From NCBI GenBank assembly GCA_027943335.1, contig BSBK01000760.1, positions 1,371,001 through 1,435,000 on the forward strand: 64,000 nt of DNA. The letters run 5' to 3'. The DNA comes from Chamaecyparis obtusa. Lineage: Eukaryota > Streptophyta > Pinopsida > Cupressales > Cupressaceae. Of this stretch, positions 45,877 through 61,152 are shown one piece after another (positions within the stretch are counted from its first letter, which is position 1; each line of letters opens with the position of its first letter). Made by a program: the position numbers and the translations under genes. A model generated the notes under the pieces. That model had not been told where the DNA came from and did no database searches. It saw nothing but the letters and a program-made list of their open reading frames with translations.

Positions 45877-46594
45877 TGTTGGAAGATTTAGATGATTATT
45901 TTTGTGTCAATGATACAAATAACTATTGTGATTATTTAAAGAATTGAATCTATTAGGTACACCCACCTAAGTTTTGAAGCTCAAAGTGAAGAAGGATAAG
46001 AATCCTTAGAACCTTAGTGTTTGATGTTGTTAGATGCATCTTTTGGGTTTATAGAGTTATGTGTCAAGATTTGTAATAAGCATCTACAATCATTTCAAGC
46101 ACTAACACACCCTCCATTCTTGAGGCAATTCCTTTAAAAGGAATCTCTTCCTTGGCTCAAGGTTACATTCTCTTGCATTCTAGTCCTAATCATTATTGTT
46201 ATCTAGATCATCTCAAGCTCTTTCATGTTGCATTCTTGCTTTCTTAGAATAATCTTGTCATTTGAATTCTAAGTTTAGATATTGCATTTATAAACTAGTT
46301 TCTTTATTGCATTGTTCTTGCATCTCATTCTTAGATTACTAATTTCTTGCATTCATATTAGTTTAATTTCTCACTATTAGCTCGCATTATTGCATCTTAG
46401 CTTCATTTCTTAGATTTGAATCTCCCATTTTGGAGTAGTCAAGTCACCAATCTTTCATGACAATTTGATGAGCATCATGAGAAGGACTAAACTCACTTCA
46501 ACTAGGAAGCTATGAGCTACATCTGGGGATATACTCTTCCATGGATTTATCAAGTGTAATGGTTCATAGAAGTGTATAACCTTTCGATCACACA
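45877..46594 (+). repeat. Probable 5' LTR of gypsy element A
   Basis: The right edge (...CGATCACACA) is set by the PBS that follows. The left edge is proposed at TGTTGGAAGATTTAG. I found no second copy in the window, so the start is uncertain. Confidence 0.45.
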
Positions 46595-46598
46595 TATT

Positions 46599-46616
46599 TG
46601 GTGCTCACCATGGGGC
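46599..46616 (+). other. Primer binding site of gypsy element A
   Basis: TGGTGCTCACCATGGGGC is a diverged form of the CCCACCGTGGGGC-type site seen in the minus-strand gypsy at 36411. Confidence 0.55.
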
Positions 46617-48760
46617 TTAACATCCATTTTTGGGCCCCATTTCTTGTGCTTTCAGTTTCTTGTTGTCGCAAGTTTGAAAATTTTATTTTTGCAGGCTCAA
46701 GAGTCGTACAACATTTCTCATAATACCCAGGTGAAATTTCATTACACTATTGTGTGATATTCTGCCTTCTTTGAAGTGTCACTATGCCATACAGAGAAGT
46801 TTCACACAACCATATTGGGAAGTGTTGCACTACCTTTATAAGGCATATCACACCAATCTGGAATGTCACCCTGCTTCTACGAGGTCTATCATATGATTTT
46901 TTGATAGACTTATTAATTATCACCTAGAATTTATCTCTATCAAAGTCCAAGTTTTAGCCGAGATTACTCAATTTTTCTTGTATTTTCTAGTTTTTTGGTC
47001 TTCTAACAGTGACTAATCAATGATCTTGCAGGGCTATTACTTCATTTTGTATGCTTTTATGATTTAACTTGTGGTTTTATAGGGTATTTCTTATCAAAAT
47101 AGCTCAACATCTTCATGCCTAATAATTTTTTGTGATGTAGGATCCTCTTATCAAAGACTCCAACTTAAAACTACTAATGATTTGTCTTGTATGTTTCCTT
47201 GGAGATACAAATAAACTATGTGTTTTCTTACAGTTGATTTCTAGGCACCTAACTTAACTAGAAGGCTTATTGTTTTGTGATTGGTTTAGTAGGAGAGTAT
47301 TCTCTTTTCCTCTTGGAAAATTAGAAATCTAGAACTACTTGGTTGATCATTTTCAATAGGTCTTGGGTAAATGAACATGTTCTTGATGTTCTTGGGAGGA
47401 ACTATGGATTAGGAGACTATTCTCTTTTCCCTAAGGGAAAATCAAAAATCTAGACCTCCACTAGTTATCCATCTTTACTTTCTTCCATTTACCTTTAGAG
47501 GGCCTACCAAAAGAGTAATCTTTTGGAAATGACCCAAGTGGGGAATAATAAATCCAAATACTCCAACCAACTATAATCAAAATCTTATTTCAATCCAAAG
47601 AGAGAGAAGATATGGTTTCTTTCTTGTAGGGATAAAGTTCTAAATTCCACTCACAAAACTACAAGGGAGGCCATAAACGGAGGCCCTCACTAAAATATAA
47701 AGGACTTAGAGGCTATAATTTTTTGGCCACATTGTTTCCTTTGTGCAAGGATCAATCCAAGTGGATTACCTAGATCTCCCCAAGATACTCACCATATGTA
47801 CTCCCTTGGATGAAAATCCATGACAAATCCAACATCACTTTGTGTGAGGCAAAGGGATACCAAGTTGTTGGAAAAGGTTGCAACACTACCTATTTGACCT
47901 TAGGTATCTTTCTTGATGTGTCTTCTTCTTATAAGACTTATGGAAACATTTTTTGAACATACGCATGATACACTTGGTATATTTGACACCTTACTAAGAC
48001 TTCACATATGCTTGTATCTATAAGGTTGCTTTGTCCCTTGTTGGATTGTCTCAAGAATATTTTTTTCTCAATACATGCTTTAAAAACAAACCTTTTCTAG
48101 GGAATGCTTCAAACTTATCAATCACCTTGCAACCTTTTGGACTTAAATTATTGGACTAAGCTTAAACATTGTCTCTATTGCTTCTCCATTTCTATCCTTT
48201 CCTTATCTTGTTATTTGGTATCTTCCATCATGTCAGGAATTGTCCTTAGATAGAAAAGCTTACTTTGGTATCTTGACTACATACTTGGCTAGTATAATTC
48301 TTATTTTTCTACTATCCCTTTGATCAACTCTCTTGGATGCTCTATCCAACCCCTTGCTTGTTCACAAGTATCATACATAGGGATCTCCCTACAACTTGGA
48401 CATTTTGTGGAAAGTCATCTTTACTCTATATCTCTTACACTATTATACTTTGGACAAGTAAACATCTTTACTTACATAGCTTGAACATCAAGTCATCATA
48501 AGAAATCCTATTTGGATTTTGAAAACTTTCTTTCATGTTGATCGTAACTAGATCTTAGATTCATGAGGGAAAACAACCCAAAGATATCTTTGACAACTCA
48601 ACTAAAGAAGGTCCTATACCTTGGGGTTTCAAACCATTTGCAAACATCTCTAGTGAATCTATTCTATCCTCTCATAAGTTGGCACATAGTGTTTCTTATA
48701 CTCCAACCATGGGTAGACAAAGTAAAAGGATTTGAGAATTCCTAAAATAGATCGGTGATA
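46617..48760 (+). other. Leader region of gypsy element A
   Basis: About 2.1 kb without a conserved frame between PBS and gag. It contains a duplicated block (GGAGA-TATTCTCTTTTCC at about 47290 and 47419), each followed by a related AAATCTAGA stretch. Confidence 0.4.
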
Positions 48761-51621
48761 AACACTTTGGACAAGAAAACTGAGAATGTCCTAATTCTAG
48801 ATAGGGCTCTCAACAAGGCTCTAAAAACACTAGGCATGGATCACATGGCTCACAAGGTGGTGACTCAGACAAAAAAATAACTGAGGAAGATATCTTATAG
48901 TTTCAACAAGATGAACACTTACAAATACTCATGAAGTTGACTCTAAGTCAAAACAAAGACCAATAATTTTTGCATTTGGACTCTCAAGGAGTTAAACTAC
49001 CCCAAAACTTTGACATTGATAACTTAATCAAGAAAGAAGAACCATATGAAATGGAATTCTTGAGGAAACAATTGGAAGACATGATAAAAAATATGCAACA
49101 CTTGGGAAAAGAGAAAGAAAAACCAAGAACATTTTTCTCTCTTGAGGCCATTTTTTTATTTCCTTTTCACAAAGATCTACATATGCCTCCTTTCCCTCAA
49201 AAGGTTGAGTTTCCTAGCTATGAGAAATATTATGGTAGAAAATATCCTCATGATCACATTAGGGAATTTTTCACACTTAGAATGGAGTGCTTACATGAAC
49301 CAACTTATCTCATGAGGCTCTTTCCTAGGAGTCTTAGTGGTCAAGCTATGAAGTGGTTCACCAAACTATCTCCTCTTCTCAAGTCTTTTGACCAACTAGT
49401 GCAATGATCTTTGCAACATAAATTTTTTTCAAGGTGAATCCTTTGTGGTCTTTCTTCAATGATGGCATAAGCTATACTCACACTATCCTCGACAGATTCT
49501 TGAGACCAAAAAGATTGACATATTTATCAACTCTTTAAAGTTCTTGAAATGAATTATGCATTACAAATGCAAACTCATGCTTCATTTGATAAATTAGTTG
49601 AAACATATATTTGCATAGAGGATGTCCTTATTCATAAGGGTGATATCACTCTTCAATCCAAATCCTCTTCTAACAACCAGTCTAACAAATGCAAAATAAA
49701 ATCTTGGAACAAAACTAAGGATGTCATCAATAAAGGAATCATGGCTTCAATTTCAGAATCGACCACTACTAAAGAGCCAACATTTAACCTATCTACTACT
49801 ATTCAGGCTAAACTGATAAGCCTTGGGATCCTATGCCTAAAATAAACTTCACTCCCCTTGGAGAATCACTTGAGAATGCTTTGAAGACTCTTATCACTGA
49901 CAAGATCATTACTTTGCCTAACAATTCAAGACCTTACAATCCTGAAATCAAGCCTAAATGGTGGAATGATGAACACTATTATGATTATCATCACAACAAA
50001 GGCCATAAAACCAAAAAATGCATGAACATCAAAAATCTCATTCAAGATCTAATTGATAATGATACTATTGTAGTCAACTCTTGTCAAGAAAATAATGATA
50101 AAGTTTCCTTTTCTTGAGCTTGAAAAGGGATAATCTTCCAAGGAAAATAATAATAAAGTTTCCTACACTTATCAAACAATGATAATGTGGTCAATATGAT
50201 TGCATCTTCTAATCATGCTAAAAGAAAAGCTAAATTTGAATCACCTAACATAGAAATTAGCTCTCAAGCTCCATCAGGAGAAGGTTCATCTTCCTCCTCT
50301 CCTTCTAAGAATATTTCAATCTCAACAAATCAAAATCTGGTTAACCAAATTTAGGACACTACAACTTAGATCTCAATTCTTGAGCTACTTGACATCTCTC
50401 CTTCTCACAAGCATATTCTTAATCAAGCCCTTCTTGTAGAAAACATTCCCAAGGACCTAGATGTCAAAAATTTGTAGTCCATGGTTGAATACCTCACTTC
50501 ACCTCATTCTCTCACTTTCTTAGAAAAAGATGACATCTCTATCAATGACTCTCATAATCAGCCCCTTCACATTGAAGTCTCCATTCAACAATTTAGAGTT
50601 GAGGGCATTTTGAGAGATGGAGGTGTGGATTTGAATGTCTATACTTTTAAACTAGTCAAAGCTCTTGGGTTTTCTGAACATGTTGTTGATCCTAGATGAA
50701 AAATAACAATCAAAGCATATGATGAAGGTGCATGCTCTTATAAAGGCATGGTAGTCTTACCAATCAAAGCGGATCTTGTTAGGATGTCATCTGCCAGGTC
50801 CTAGATATTCCTTTGGCTTATAACATACTTTTGGGTCATCCTTAGATCCATGCTATGAAAGAAGTCCCTTCAACATACCACTTCTATATTAAATTCCCTC
50901 ATAACAGAATCAAGGTCACTATTCCTGCATACTCAGCATGTGCTCCTAACGGTCCTAAACAATCAAAATGTATGGTTCCTTAGAACAAAGAAGTATCACT
51001 TCCTAAAATAGAATCTCTATCAGATCATGGAAAAATAATACTTGTCAAGCCCATTGGCATGGGAACCCATCGAGTGGAAAATTTTCCCAGTTCTTCAAAA
51101 TATAGTGAATCATCCCCCTCAACTTCAACACCTGTTATCCATAAGGGTACTGGGATGATCAAGGATACAATTCCTCTAGAAATGGAAAGGGATGAAAATA
51201 CTCCCTCACTATTCAAGAACAAAGAGTCTGAACTTAAGGATAAACATGTTAAAATATCACATCAAAAATATGGTATGGGCTATCATCTTATGCCATAGAT
51301 GGGACAAAATGGGAAGAGTTCTCTCAAAAAGGGGAAAGGTCTTCTTGAACTTATACACACTAAATTCAAAGACCCTAAGGACAAAACTAGCATTGGTTAT
51401 CATGAACATAAGCTTAAAAAACCTAGCATTAGTACTAATGCATATGAGGACTTAGAAGATGAGGATGAAGAAAAAATTCAACCTATGACTTATGCAAGGC
51501 TCCTACACATTCATAATTCTAATCAACATTATCAAGGAGAGCCTTATTTACCTACTCAAGTACCTTAAGGACATGACCCTATTTCTACCTAGGAAAACCT
51601 TATTCCAACTACCAAACATAC

Positions 51622-52772
51622 TATTAGGAATGAATGCTAAAGTTTTTGGCACCCATTCTGTAGCATTTTTTGTTTCATTCAAGACTATGATTGTCATTGA
51701 TGTCAACACAGTGTTTTACCGAAGACCTGCAGAGAAGCAAACAGTGTTTTGATTAGCACACGTGGTATATTATAGTTGGAGCTATGCAACATTGAGGATA
51801 TACTCTTTGATATGTTATATGTCTATGGTTAAGAGAGCAGATAGTAATTCTTTTATTCATGAAAGTTATGATCATTTTGGTGGAAGCAATATTTAGGCAA
51901 TGTTCCTGAATAGCAATTTTTGGCAATCAGATGATATCTCCTAATCGAGATGGAATATGGCTTTGCATAGTTAAAGGGAAGTTAGAGACACATTGATAGT
52001 GACATGGATAATAGTGAAAACTTTGAAGTCACATGAGTGAAGATTTATTGTATTTGGAAGCTGACAGTTTTATGTAATTTTGGTGTAGCGTGTGGAATCT
52101 TTTATTCTATAATTGTGTGCTAACTCATTTGTAATTATTTGAGTGTGGTATAAAGGAATGAATGTTTTTACTTGTTGATATAGATGATGTTTGATGTATT
52201 ATGCATGAAGTGAAGAAAAGAGCTAAGTATGAGAGCAAAATTATGAAGGAAGACATGCGAAGTACAAAGATCTAAAATTGAGATCTGATGTAGCAGTGAG
52301 TGCGGTTTGGAATAGTCAGAGAAGAGGTAAAATTTATTCTATTGAATAATGAAAAGATTATTTAGATAGTGAGTTCAGTGATCTTACCCTGAAGTTGTTT
52401 GGGCAGTGGGTCCTTCTGTCTTCCATAACTCTTAACAGGGTTAGAATATTTTAACAGGGATTCAAAATCTCCTAACAGGGATTTATATGTACTAAATGTA
52501 TTTCATAAGAATCCTAATAGAGTCCATCCTTTCACAAGGAATATTCATATTAGTGAATCTTTTGTGGGAATCATTCCCACCAGGGTTTACTCTTTGATCA
52601 AGAAGTTCCCTAGTCAACATATCTTGTGTTCTTGTGTATGAGTATCTTTCTATGGTTAGTAATTATTTTGCTTATATGGTTTAATGTTGTTGAAGATGAT
52701 AAAGTTATAATTATCAAATAACTAATTCACCCCCCCCCTCTTAGTTATCTTGGTGGAATTTACTTTCTAACA
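51622..52772 (+). repeat. 5' LTR of copia 3
   Basis: It starts TATTAGGAATGAATGC and ends TACTTTCTAACA. It aligns with 57323-58459 at clearly high identity with scattered substitutions and small indels. It has the C-rich tail at about 52730. Confidence 0.95.
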
Positions 52773-52774
52773 AT

Positions 52775-52786
52775 TGGTATCAGAGC
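52775..52786 (+). other. Primer binding site of copia 3
   Basis: TGGTATCAGAGC, perfect initiator-Met-tRNA type, two bases after the LTR end. Confidence 0.9.
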
Positions 52787-52795
52787 AGAAGGTCC

Positions 52796-55700
52796 TTGAA
52801 AGAGAAGTTTAATAGCTTAAGGAGATCCATGGTGAATTTCAAGAAAGAAAGCCCTAAGTTTGATGGAGTAAATGTTGACAGCTGGAAAGAAAAGATGAAG
52901 ACACATCTACTATGTTTAGGACCAGGTTATTGGTTGACTACAAAGAATGATAAGACTATCATTGAAGAAGATGATCTTTCGACATGCTTTAATGATGAGA
53001 GAGATTTATTCATGTGTAACATACTTGCAAGAGAAGCACTTTTGATAGCACTTTCAGAGAATGAATATAGTCAGGTAAAATGTTTGAAAAAGTCTCATGA
53101 AATTTTAAAAGCTTTGCACTCTACTTTTGAAGGTGATGAACATACAAAAAGAGTTGGATTACATAATTGGATATGTGCATTTGAAGATATAAGAATGTTG
53201 GAAGATGAATCTGTTAGAAGCTATATTGGTAGAATGCCAGAAATTGTTGCAGGAATAAAATCTTGTCAAGGAACAAAGACAAAGAATGAAGTGATATGAA
53301 AAATTTTGAGGACATTGACTCCTGTATTTAAGCAAACAACATAGATGATTGAACAATTTATACCTTGTACTATGAACTTTACAAGAGAGACTCTTCTTGG
53401 AAGATTGGAAGTAGCAGAGATGAACCTGAGGTTATTAGGGGACTTACCTAGAATGGAGATAGCATTCAGTGCTCTTAGTATTCACCCTACATTGTCAAGA
53501 AGCATCAATGTGAGTGGAGATTATGCTAGTAGTAGTAGATCTAGAAATGAAGAAGACAAGAAGATTGAAGAAGGTATTGCCTTGCTTGTGAAAAGAGAAC
53601 CAGACGGTAAGAAAAATTTTAAATGTTGGATGGACTTGTCAAGAATATGGTCATTTTGCATCTAAATGTCCTAAGAGAGTTAAAAAGTAGAGAAATTATT
53701 TCAAGCCTAGAAGATCTAAGGAATGTTATTATGCTAATGATGAAGATCTTGAAGCTAGTATTGAAAGAACTTTAAGTGAAAGTGATACTGAGAATAATGA
53801 TGAAATAGGATTTGTAGCAATTAAAGAAGAAAATTCTAAAACTAATGTTAAGGAATAAAAAGACTTAATTTCCCAAGTTGAAAAGAAAGTTTATTGGATT
53901 ATAGACAGTGGTTATTCACATCATATGACTGGAGATATGAAAAATTTCATAAAGTTTAACAATTATGATGGAGGAGTTGTTAGAGTTGGTAACAATGCAC
54001 CTTGTTTGATTAAAGGTATAGGATCTATTACTCTTGATGGAAAGACTAATACTAATGATGTTTACTTTGTGGATGCATTAAAACATAATCTTTTGAGTGT
54101 TGGACAGTTAGTTGATAATGGATATCAAGTTTGGTTTACTAAGAAAACTTGTGTGATGAAGGATAAAGATGGAAATCTAATTGGAACTGGATCTAGAACT
54201 AGAGGTAATGTATTTCAATTGAATCCTACTGAGATGACATGTTTGATTACTAAGATTGATGACAGTTGGTTATGGCATATAAGGTTTTGTCATATAAACT
54301 TTGATAATATTGTGAAAGTGAGTACTACACTTGTAGTAAGGGATTTGCCTAAAATTATGAAGCCTACTAACATGATTTGCAAAGAATGTGTGATGGCTAA
54401 GCAGAAGAGAAGTTCATTTCCTAGCAAGAAGTTCACATCGGTAGAGAAGTTGGAGATTGTTCATACAAACTTGAGCGGTCCTACTAAGACTAGAGGATTC
54501 TATGGAGAAAGGTATTTTATGATTCTTGTTGATGATTTTACAAGAATGATGTGGATTGCATTTCTGAAAGAAAAATCTAAAGCATTTGATAAGTTTAAGA
54601 TCATTAAGAACAAAGTTGAGAATGAATGTAGAATGAAGATTAAATGTTTGAGATCTGATAAAGGTGGTGAATTTACTTCTAGAGAGTTTAACACTTTTTG
54701 TGAAGTGAATGGTATTAAGAGACAGTTTTTAGCCCCTAGAACACTTGAACAAAATGGTATTGCAAAAAGAAGAAACATATCAGTGACTAAAGTAGCAAGA
54801 GCTATGTTATTTGAGAATGATTTACCGAAGACATTTTGGAGAGAAGTAGTGAATACAAAAATATATACAATGAACATAGTACAAATTAGAGTAGACACAA
54901 ACAAGACACCTTATGAATTATGGTTTGGACATGCACTCTCAATTAAGTATTTTAGAATTTTTTGAAGAAAATGTTATATAAAGAGAGATGATGATATTGG
55001 AAAGTTTGATCCTAGAAGTGATGAAGGTATTTTTCTTGGATATTATTTGAAGAGAAAAGCATATATATGTTACAATAAGAGAACGGAAACTATTGTTAAG
55101 AGTGCAAATGTTAAAGTCGATGTAAAGTTCAAAATTTAGGAAAGAGTGCTTGATTATGAATCTGATGAAGAAGCTCATCCTAAGCCTAACACTAAAACTA
55201 CTGAATTATTCTATGAGACTCACAGTGAATTGTTGAATGAGAGTCATGCTAAAGAAACCAGAGAGGAATCTAGAGAAGAATATATAGTTGAAGCAAGATC
55301 TGAGACTATGACACCGAATAGGTATTTATCAAGACATCATCCTATTAAAAAAGTTATTGGAAGTTTGGACAAAGGAGTTCTGACTCAGAATAAGGTACAT
55401 TTATATTTGATTTCTCAAATTGAACCTAAATCTACTAGTGAAGCTTGTGAAGATGAACATTGGATTAATGCTATGAGAGAAGAACTAGATCAGATAGAAA
55501 AGAACAAGACATGGGAATTGGTCCCTAGACCTAAAGACAAGAATGTAATTGGAACTAAATGGGTATTCAAAAACAAGATGAATGAACAAGGAGAAGTTGT
55601 AAGAAAAAAAGCAAGATTGGTATGTAAGGGATACTCACAGCAAGAAGGAATTGACTATGAAGAAACTTTTGCACCAGTAGCAAGAATTGAAGTAGTAAGA

Positions 55701-56942
55701 ATGTTTTTGGCCTATGAATCTTTTAAGAAATTCAAAGTGTATCAAATGGATGTGAAGTTAGCATTTTTGAATGAAGAATTGGAAGAAGAAGTCTACATTG
55801 AGCAGCCTGAAGGTTTTCCTTTGACTCAAGAAGGAGACATGGTATGTAAACTAAAGAAAGCATTATATGGACTAAAGCAAGCACCTAGAACTTGGTATGC
55901 AAGACTGGATAAATATTTGTTAAAGTTAGGATTTTCTAAAGGAACAACTGATAGCAATCTATACACAAAAGAAATTGAAAATGGTTTGTTGATTATAGTT
56001 ATTTTTGTTGATAACATTATTTTTGGAGGAGAAGATGAAGCTAGTGACAAATTTGCTGATGAAATGAAGATTGAATTTGAAATGAGTATGATTGGTGAGA
56101 TGAAATACTTTTTGGGATTATAAATAACAAAAAACAATGATGGTATCTTTGTAAGTCAGACAAAGTACTTGAATGATTTGCTGAAAAGATTTGGAATGGA
56201 GGACTATAAACCAATTGGAACACCTATGGTAATCGAACATAAGTTATCTAGCACAGATGAAACACCAGTAGTTGAGCAGAAGAAATACAGATCCATGATT
56301 GGAGGATTGTAGTATTTGACACACACATGATTAGATATAGCACATTCAGTTGGAATTGTAGCAAGATTTCAAGCTGCACCTAGAGAATCACATTATGCAG
56401 TAGTAAAGAGGATACTGAGATATTTAAGAGGCACAATGGACTATGGATTGTGGTATGAAAAATATAATGATTTCACCCTATGTGAATATATAGATGTTGA
56501 TTAGGGAGGCAGTGTTGATGATAAGAAAAGCACCAGTGTAGGAGCATTTTTCCTTGGAGGAAGATTAGTTTCTTGGCTAAGCAAGAAGTAGAATTTTATT
56601 TCACAGAGCATAGTAGAAGTAGAGTATGTAGCAGTAGCAAACATTTGTAACCAGATAATTTGGATGAAGCAGATGCTGAAGTATATTGGAATTAAATTTG
56701 TTGAACCTATTGTTATACATTGTGACAAAACTAGTATAGTCAGTATGTCTAAGAATCCTGAACTACATTCTAAGACAAAACATATAGAGATCAAGTATCA
56801 TATTGTAAGAGAGAAATTTGCTGAGAAAGAAGTCAAACTGGAGTACATAAGCACAAAGGAATAGATAGAAAACATATTTACAAAGCCTTTGCCTAAGGAT
56901 ACATTTGAGTATCTGAGAGGTATGCTTGGGGTTATGCCCTAG
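52796..56942 (+). pseudogene. Copia 3 gag-pol pseudogene
   Basis: Gag (W-K-E-K-M-K-T-H-L near 52888) runs in one frame to a 4-bp tandem duplication (GGATGG at 53628-53633) inside the zinc knuckle, after which pol continues in another frame. Protease has D-S-G-Y-S-H-H-M-T-G near 53906. Integrase has H-T-N-L-S-G-P near 54463 (catalytic Asp replaced by Asn), S-D-K-G-G-E-F near 54655 and E-Q-N-G-I-A-K near 54746. RT has F-V-D-N-I-I-F near 56005 (second Asp replaced by Asn). RNase H is near 56490-56940, ending F-T-K-P-L-P-K. At least ten stops are present (for example 53299, 54963, 55137, 56121, 56310, 56502, 56588, 56863). The copy is inactive. Confidence 0.9.
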
Positions 56943-57322
56943 CCTAGTTTTGAGTAGTGATGTAGTTGGTTGCATCCATCCAGTAATTTATGAGCCCTAT
57001 CTTTCTTCTGGACTAGATGTTTTTATGTCCTCTATCGAGGAGTATGTGTATCTGAGCTGAGTCGTGAGGACTCTAGTAAATGTATTTTTCTTTTGATTAT
57101 TATCTCTTGACATTGAGTTGTTGTTGACATAGTGATGAAATTTCTATCATTGATGTCAATGGGGGAGAAGTATGCATGAAAAAAAATATGAGAGAACTAA
57201 ACAGGATAACGAAGCAAAATTTGATTGATGAAGATGATTTGAAGAAGCAGTGTTGCAGTATTAGATTTTTGGAACATTGGATGTTTTTCATCTATGTTGC
57301 CATTAATGCCAATGGGGGAGAT

Positions 57323-58459
57323 TATCAAGAATGAATGCTAAAGTTTTTTTCACCCATTCTATAGCATTTTTTGTTGCATTCATGGCTATCATTGTCATTG
57401 ATGTCAACATAGTGTTTTACCGAAGACTTGTAGAGAAGCAGATAATGTTTTGATTAGCACACATGGTATATTATAGTTGGAGCTATGTGACATTGAGGAT
57501 ATAATATTTGATATGTTATATTTCTATGGTTAAGAGCACATATATTAATTCTTTTATTCATGAAAGTTATGATCATTTTGGTGGAAGCAGTATTCAGGCA
57601 GTGTTCCTGAACAACGGTTTTTGGCAATCGGATGATATCTCCTAATCGGGATGGAATATGGCTTTTCACAATTAAAGGGAAGTTAGAAACACATTGATAG
57701 TGATGTGGATGATAGTGAAAACTTCAAAGTCACATGAGTGAAGATTTATTGTATTTGGAAGCTGATATTTTTATGTAATTTTGGTGTAGCATGTAGAATC
57801 TTTTATTTTGTAATTGTGTGCCAACTCATTTGTAATTATTTGAGTGTGGTATAAAGAAAGGAATTTTTTTCCTTGATATAGATGATGTGTGATGTTGTAT
57901 GCATGAAGTGAAGAAAAGAGCTAAGTATGAGAACAAAATTGTGAAGGAAGACATGCGAAGTACAAAGATCTGATGTAGCAATGAGTGCAGTTTGGCATAG
58001 TTAGAGAAGACGTAACATATTATTATATTGAATAATGAAAAGATTATTTAGATAGTGAGTTTAGTGATCTTACCCTAAAGTTTTTTGGGTAGTGGGTCCT
58101 TCTATCTTCCATAACTCTTAACAGGGTTAGAATTTTTTAACAAGGATTCAAAATCTCCTAACAGGGATTTATATGTTTTGAATGTATTTCATAAGACTCT
58201 TAATAGATTCCATCCTTTCAAAAGGAATATTAATTTTATTACATCTTTTGTGGGCATCATTTCGACCAGGGTTTACTCTTTGATCAAGAGGTTCCCTAGT
58301 CAACATATCTTGTGTTATTGTGTATGAGTATCTTTCTATGGTTAGTAATTATTTTGCTTATATGGTTTAATGTTGTTGAAGATGATAAAAGTTATAATTA
58401 TCAGATAACTAATTCATGCCCCCCCTCTTATTTATCTTGGTGGCCTTTACTTTCTAACA
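57323..58459 (+). repeat. 3' LTR of copia 3
   Basis: It begins TATCAAGAATGAATGC after the polypurine tract and ends TACTTTCTAACA before the CATAC duplication. Confidence 0.95.
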
Positions 58460-59526
58460 CATACTACTAATCTTGATCGGGGGCAACTAGCTAACATCTC
58501 CCACATCTTGGATATGCCTCGGGGTATGCCCATTCTAGACTACTCCAATGCTCCTGACATTGAGAAAGATCCTACTACTGAGAATACACTTCCTATGATA
58601 AATGATAGTGATGAAGAACATCTACCTCCTACAATGTCTCTAACTGACTACATCAGATAGTATTGCAACAACGACGCAGACTCAAATCAATACAAGAAGG
58701 ATTCCTTATCTAATGCCACTACAGAAATATTAGTTGACGTTATAAATAGATAAGCTCCTCCCACCAATCTTGAAAGAGGAGAAATTTATAATTCTCAAGA
58801 TCCAAAAACCAGTGATGATCCTTTCCACCCTTCTATGGAAATCATTCCTATGGCTCCCAGGCCACCTACTCAAAGCAATACCTCAACTATTCCAGTAAAT
58901 CATGGGTACATAAGACCCCATCCTGTCAAAAATTTATGTAATATGAGAAGATCCTAGATTTAAATGGTTCCTATTCATGAACTCTTAATAATTGAGGAGG
59001 AGCCTACCTCTTGGATTAGACATCTTATTTAGATCCACATAATACTCCTCTAAACTCATCTAACTCTTCTAGGACAACTCGCGATCAACAAAGTTCTATG
59101 GAAGATAACTTTATTGATCTATCTGATTCATTCATAAATAATGAGGATGATACTAATATATTTTCACTTGAACCCATTGATCCCTTATCTCCCTTCCTTT
59201 CTCAATTAAGTGGCTTTCTCACTTCTCATTCACCTCTCCACATAAACTAGTCATAACAGCTTCACTCATCCATAATTCTTGAGTCTGTTGGAAGTAACTT
59301 GGATGTGCAACATAAAAATAAAAATCCACTTATATCTCAAGGTCTCCATGTCCTATCTAATAAACATGTGACTAAAAAGGAAAAAATAATATTCAAAAGA
59401 CCACAAAGGTCCTCAAAGAGAAAAAGGAAATTAAAGAAAAAATTGATCTTGAAATCCATTTTACAAGAATTGTTGTATCGTCAAAAAATGGAAGCACTTC
59501 CATTTAGGACTGGTTTATCCCTTTGA

Positions 59527-61152
<1,626 letters not shown>

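Larger units (their letters stand above)
51622..58459 (+). mobile_element. Ty1-copia retrotransposon 3, full length, nested in gypsy A
   Basis: 5' LTR 51622-52772 (1151 bp), PBS at 52775, gag-pol 52796-56942, polypurine tract AATGGGGGAGAT (57311-57322), 3' LTR 57323-58459 (1137 bp). It is flanked by the duplication CATAC (51617-51621 and 58460-58464). LTRs start TATTAGG/TATCAAG (from TGTTAG-type ends) and finish TTTCTAACA. The gypsy A frame is split exactly at the duplication, giving the insertion order. Confidence 0.95.
48760..59526 (+). pseudogene. Gypsy element A gag-protease region, interrupted by copia 3
   Basis: Gag: F-P-S-Y-E-K-Y-Y-G-R-K-Y-P-H-D-H-I-R-E-F near 49210, then L-S-G-Q-A-M-K-W-F near 49335. 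A C/H motif with Y-H-H-N-K-G-H-K-T-K-K-C lies near 49990. Protease-like sequence follows: G-V-D-L-N-V near 50623 (the D-G-S/T active site is not preserved) and Y-N-I-L-L-G-H-P near 50823. After this, a Ser/Pro/Glu-rich coding stretch (50940-51616) resumes across copia 3 at 58465 and runs to the stop near 59526. Frames change at least twice (about 49833 and 50700-51059) and several stops are present. No RT or integrase follows, so it is a partial or non-autonomous element of a Tat/Ogre-like type. Confidence 0.65.

Noticed and set aside
54500..54904. 134-codon minus-strand ORF
   Set aside because: Antisense shadow of copia 3 integrase.
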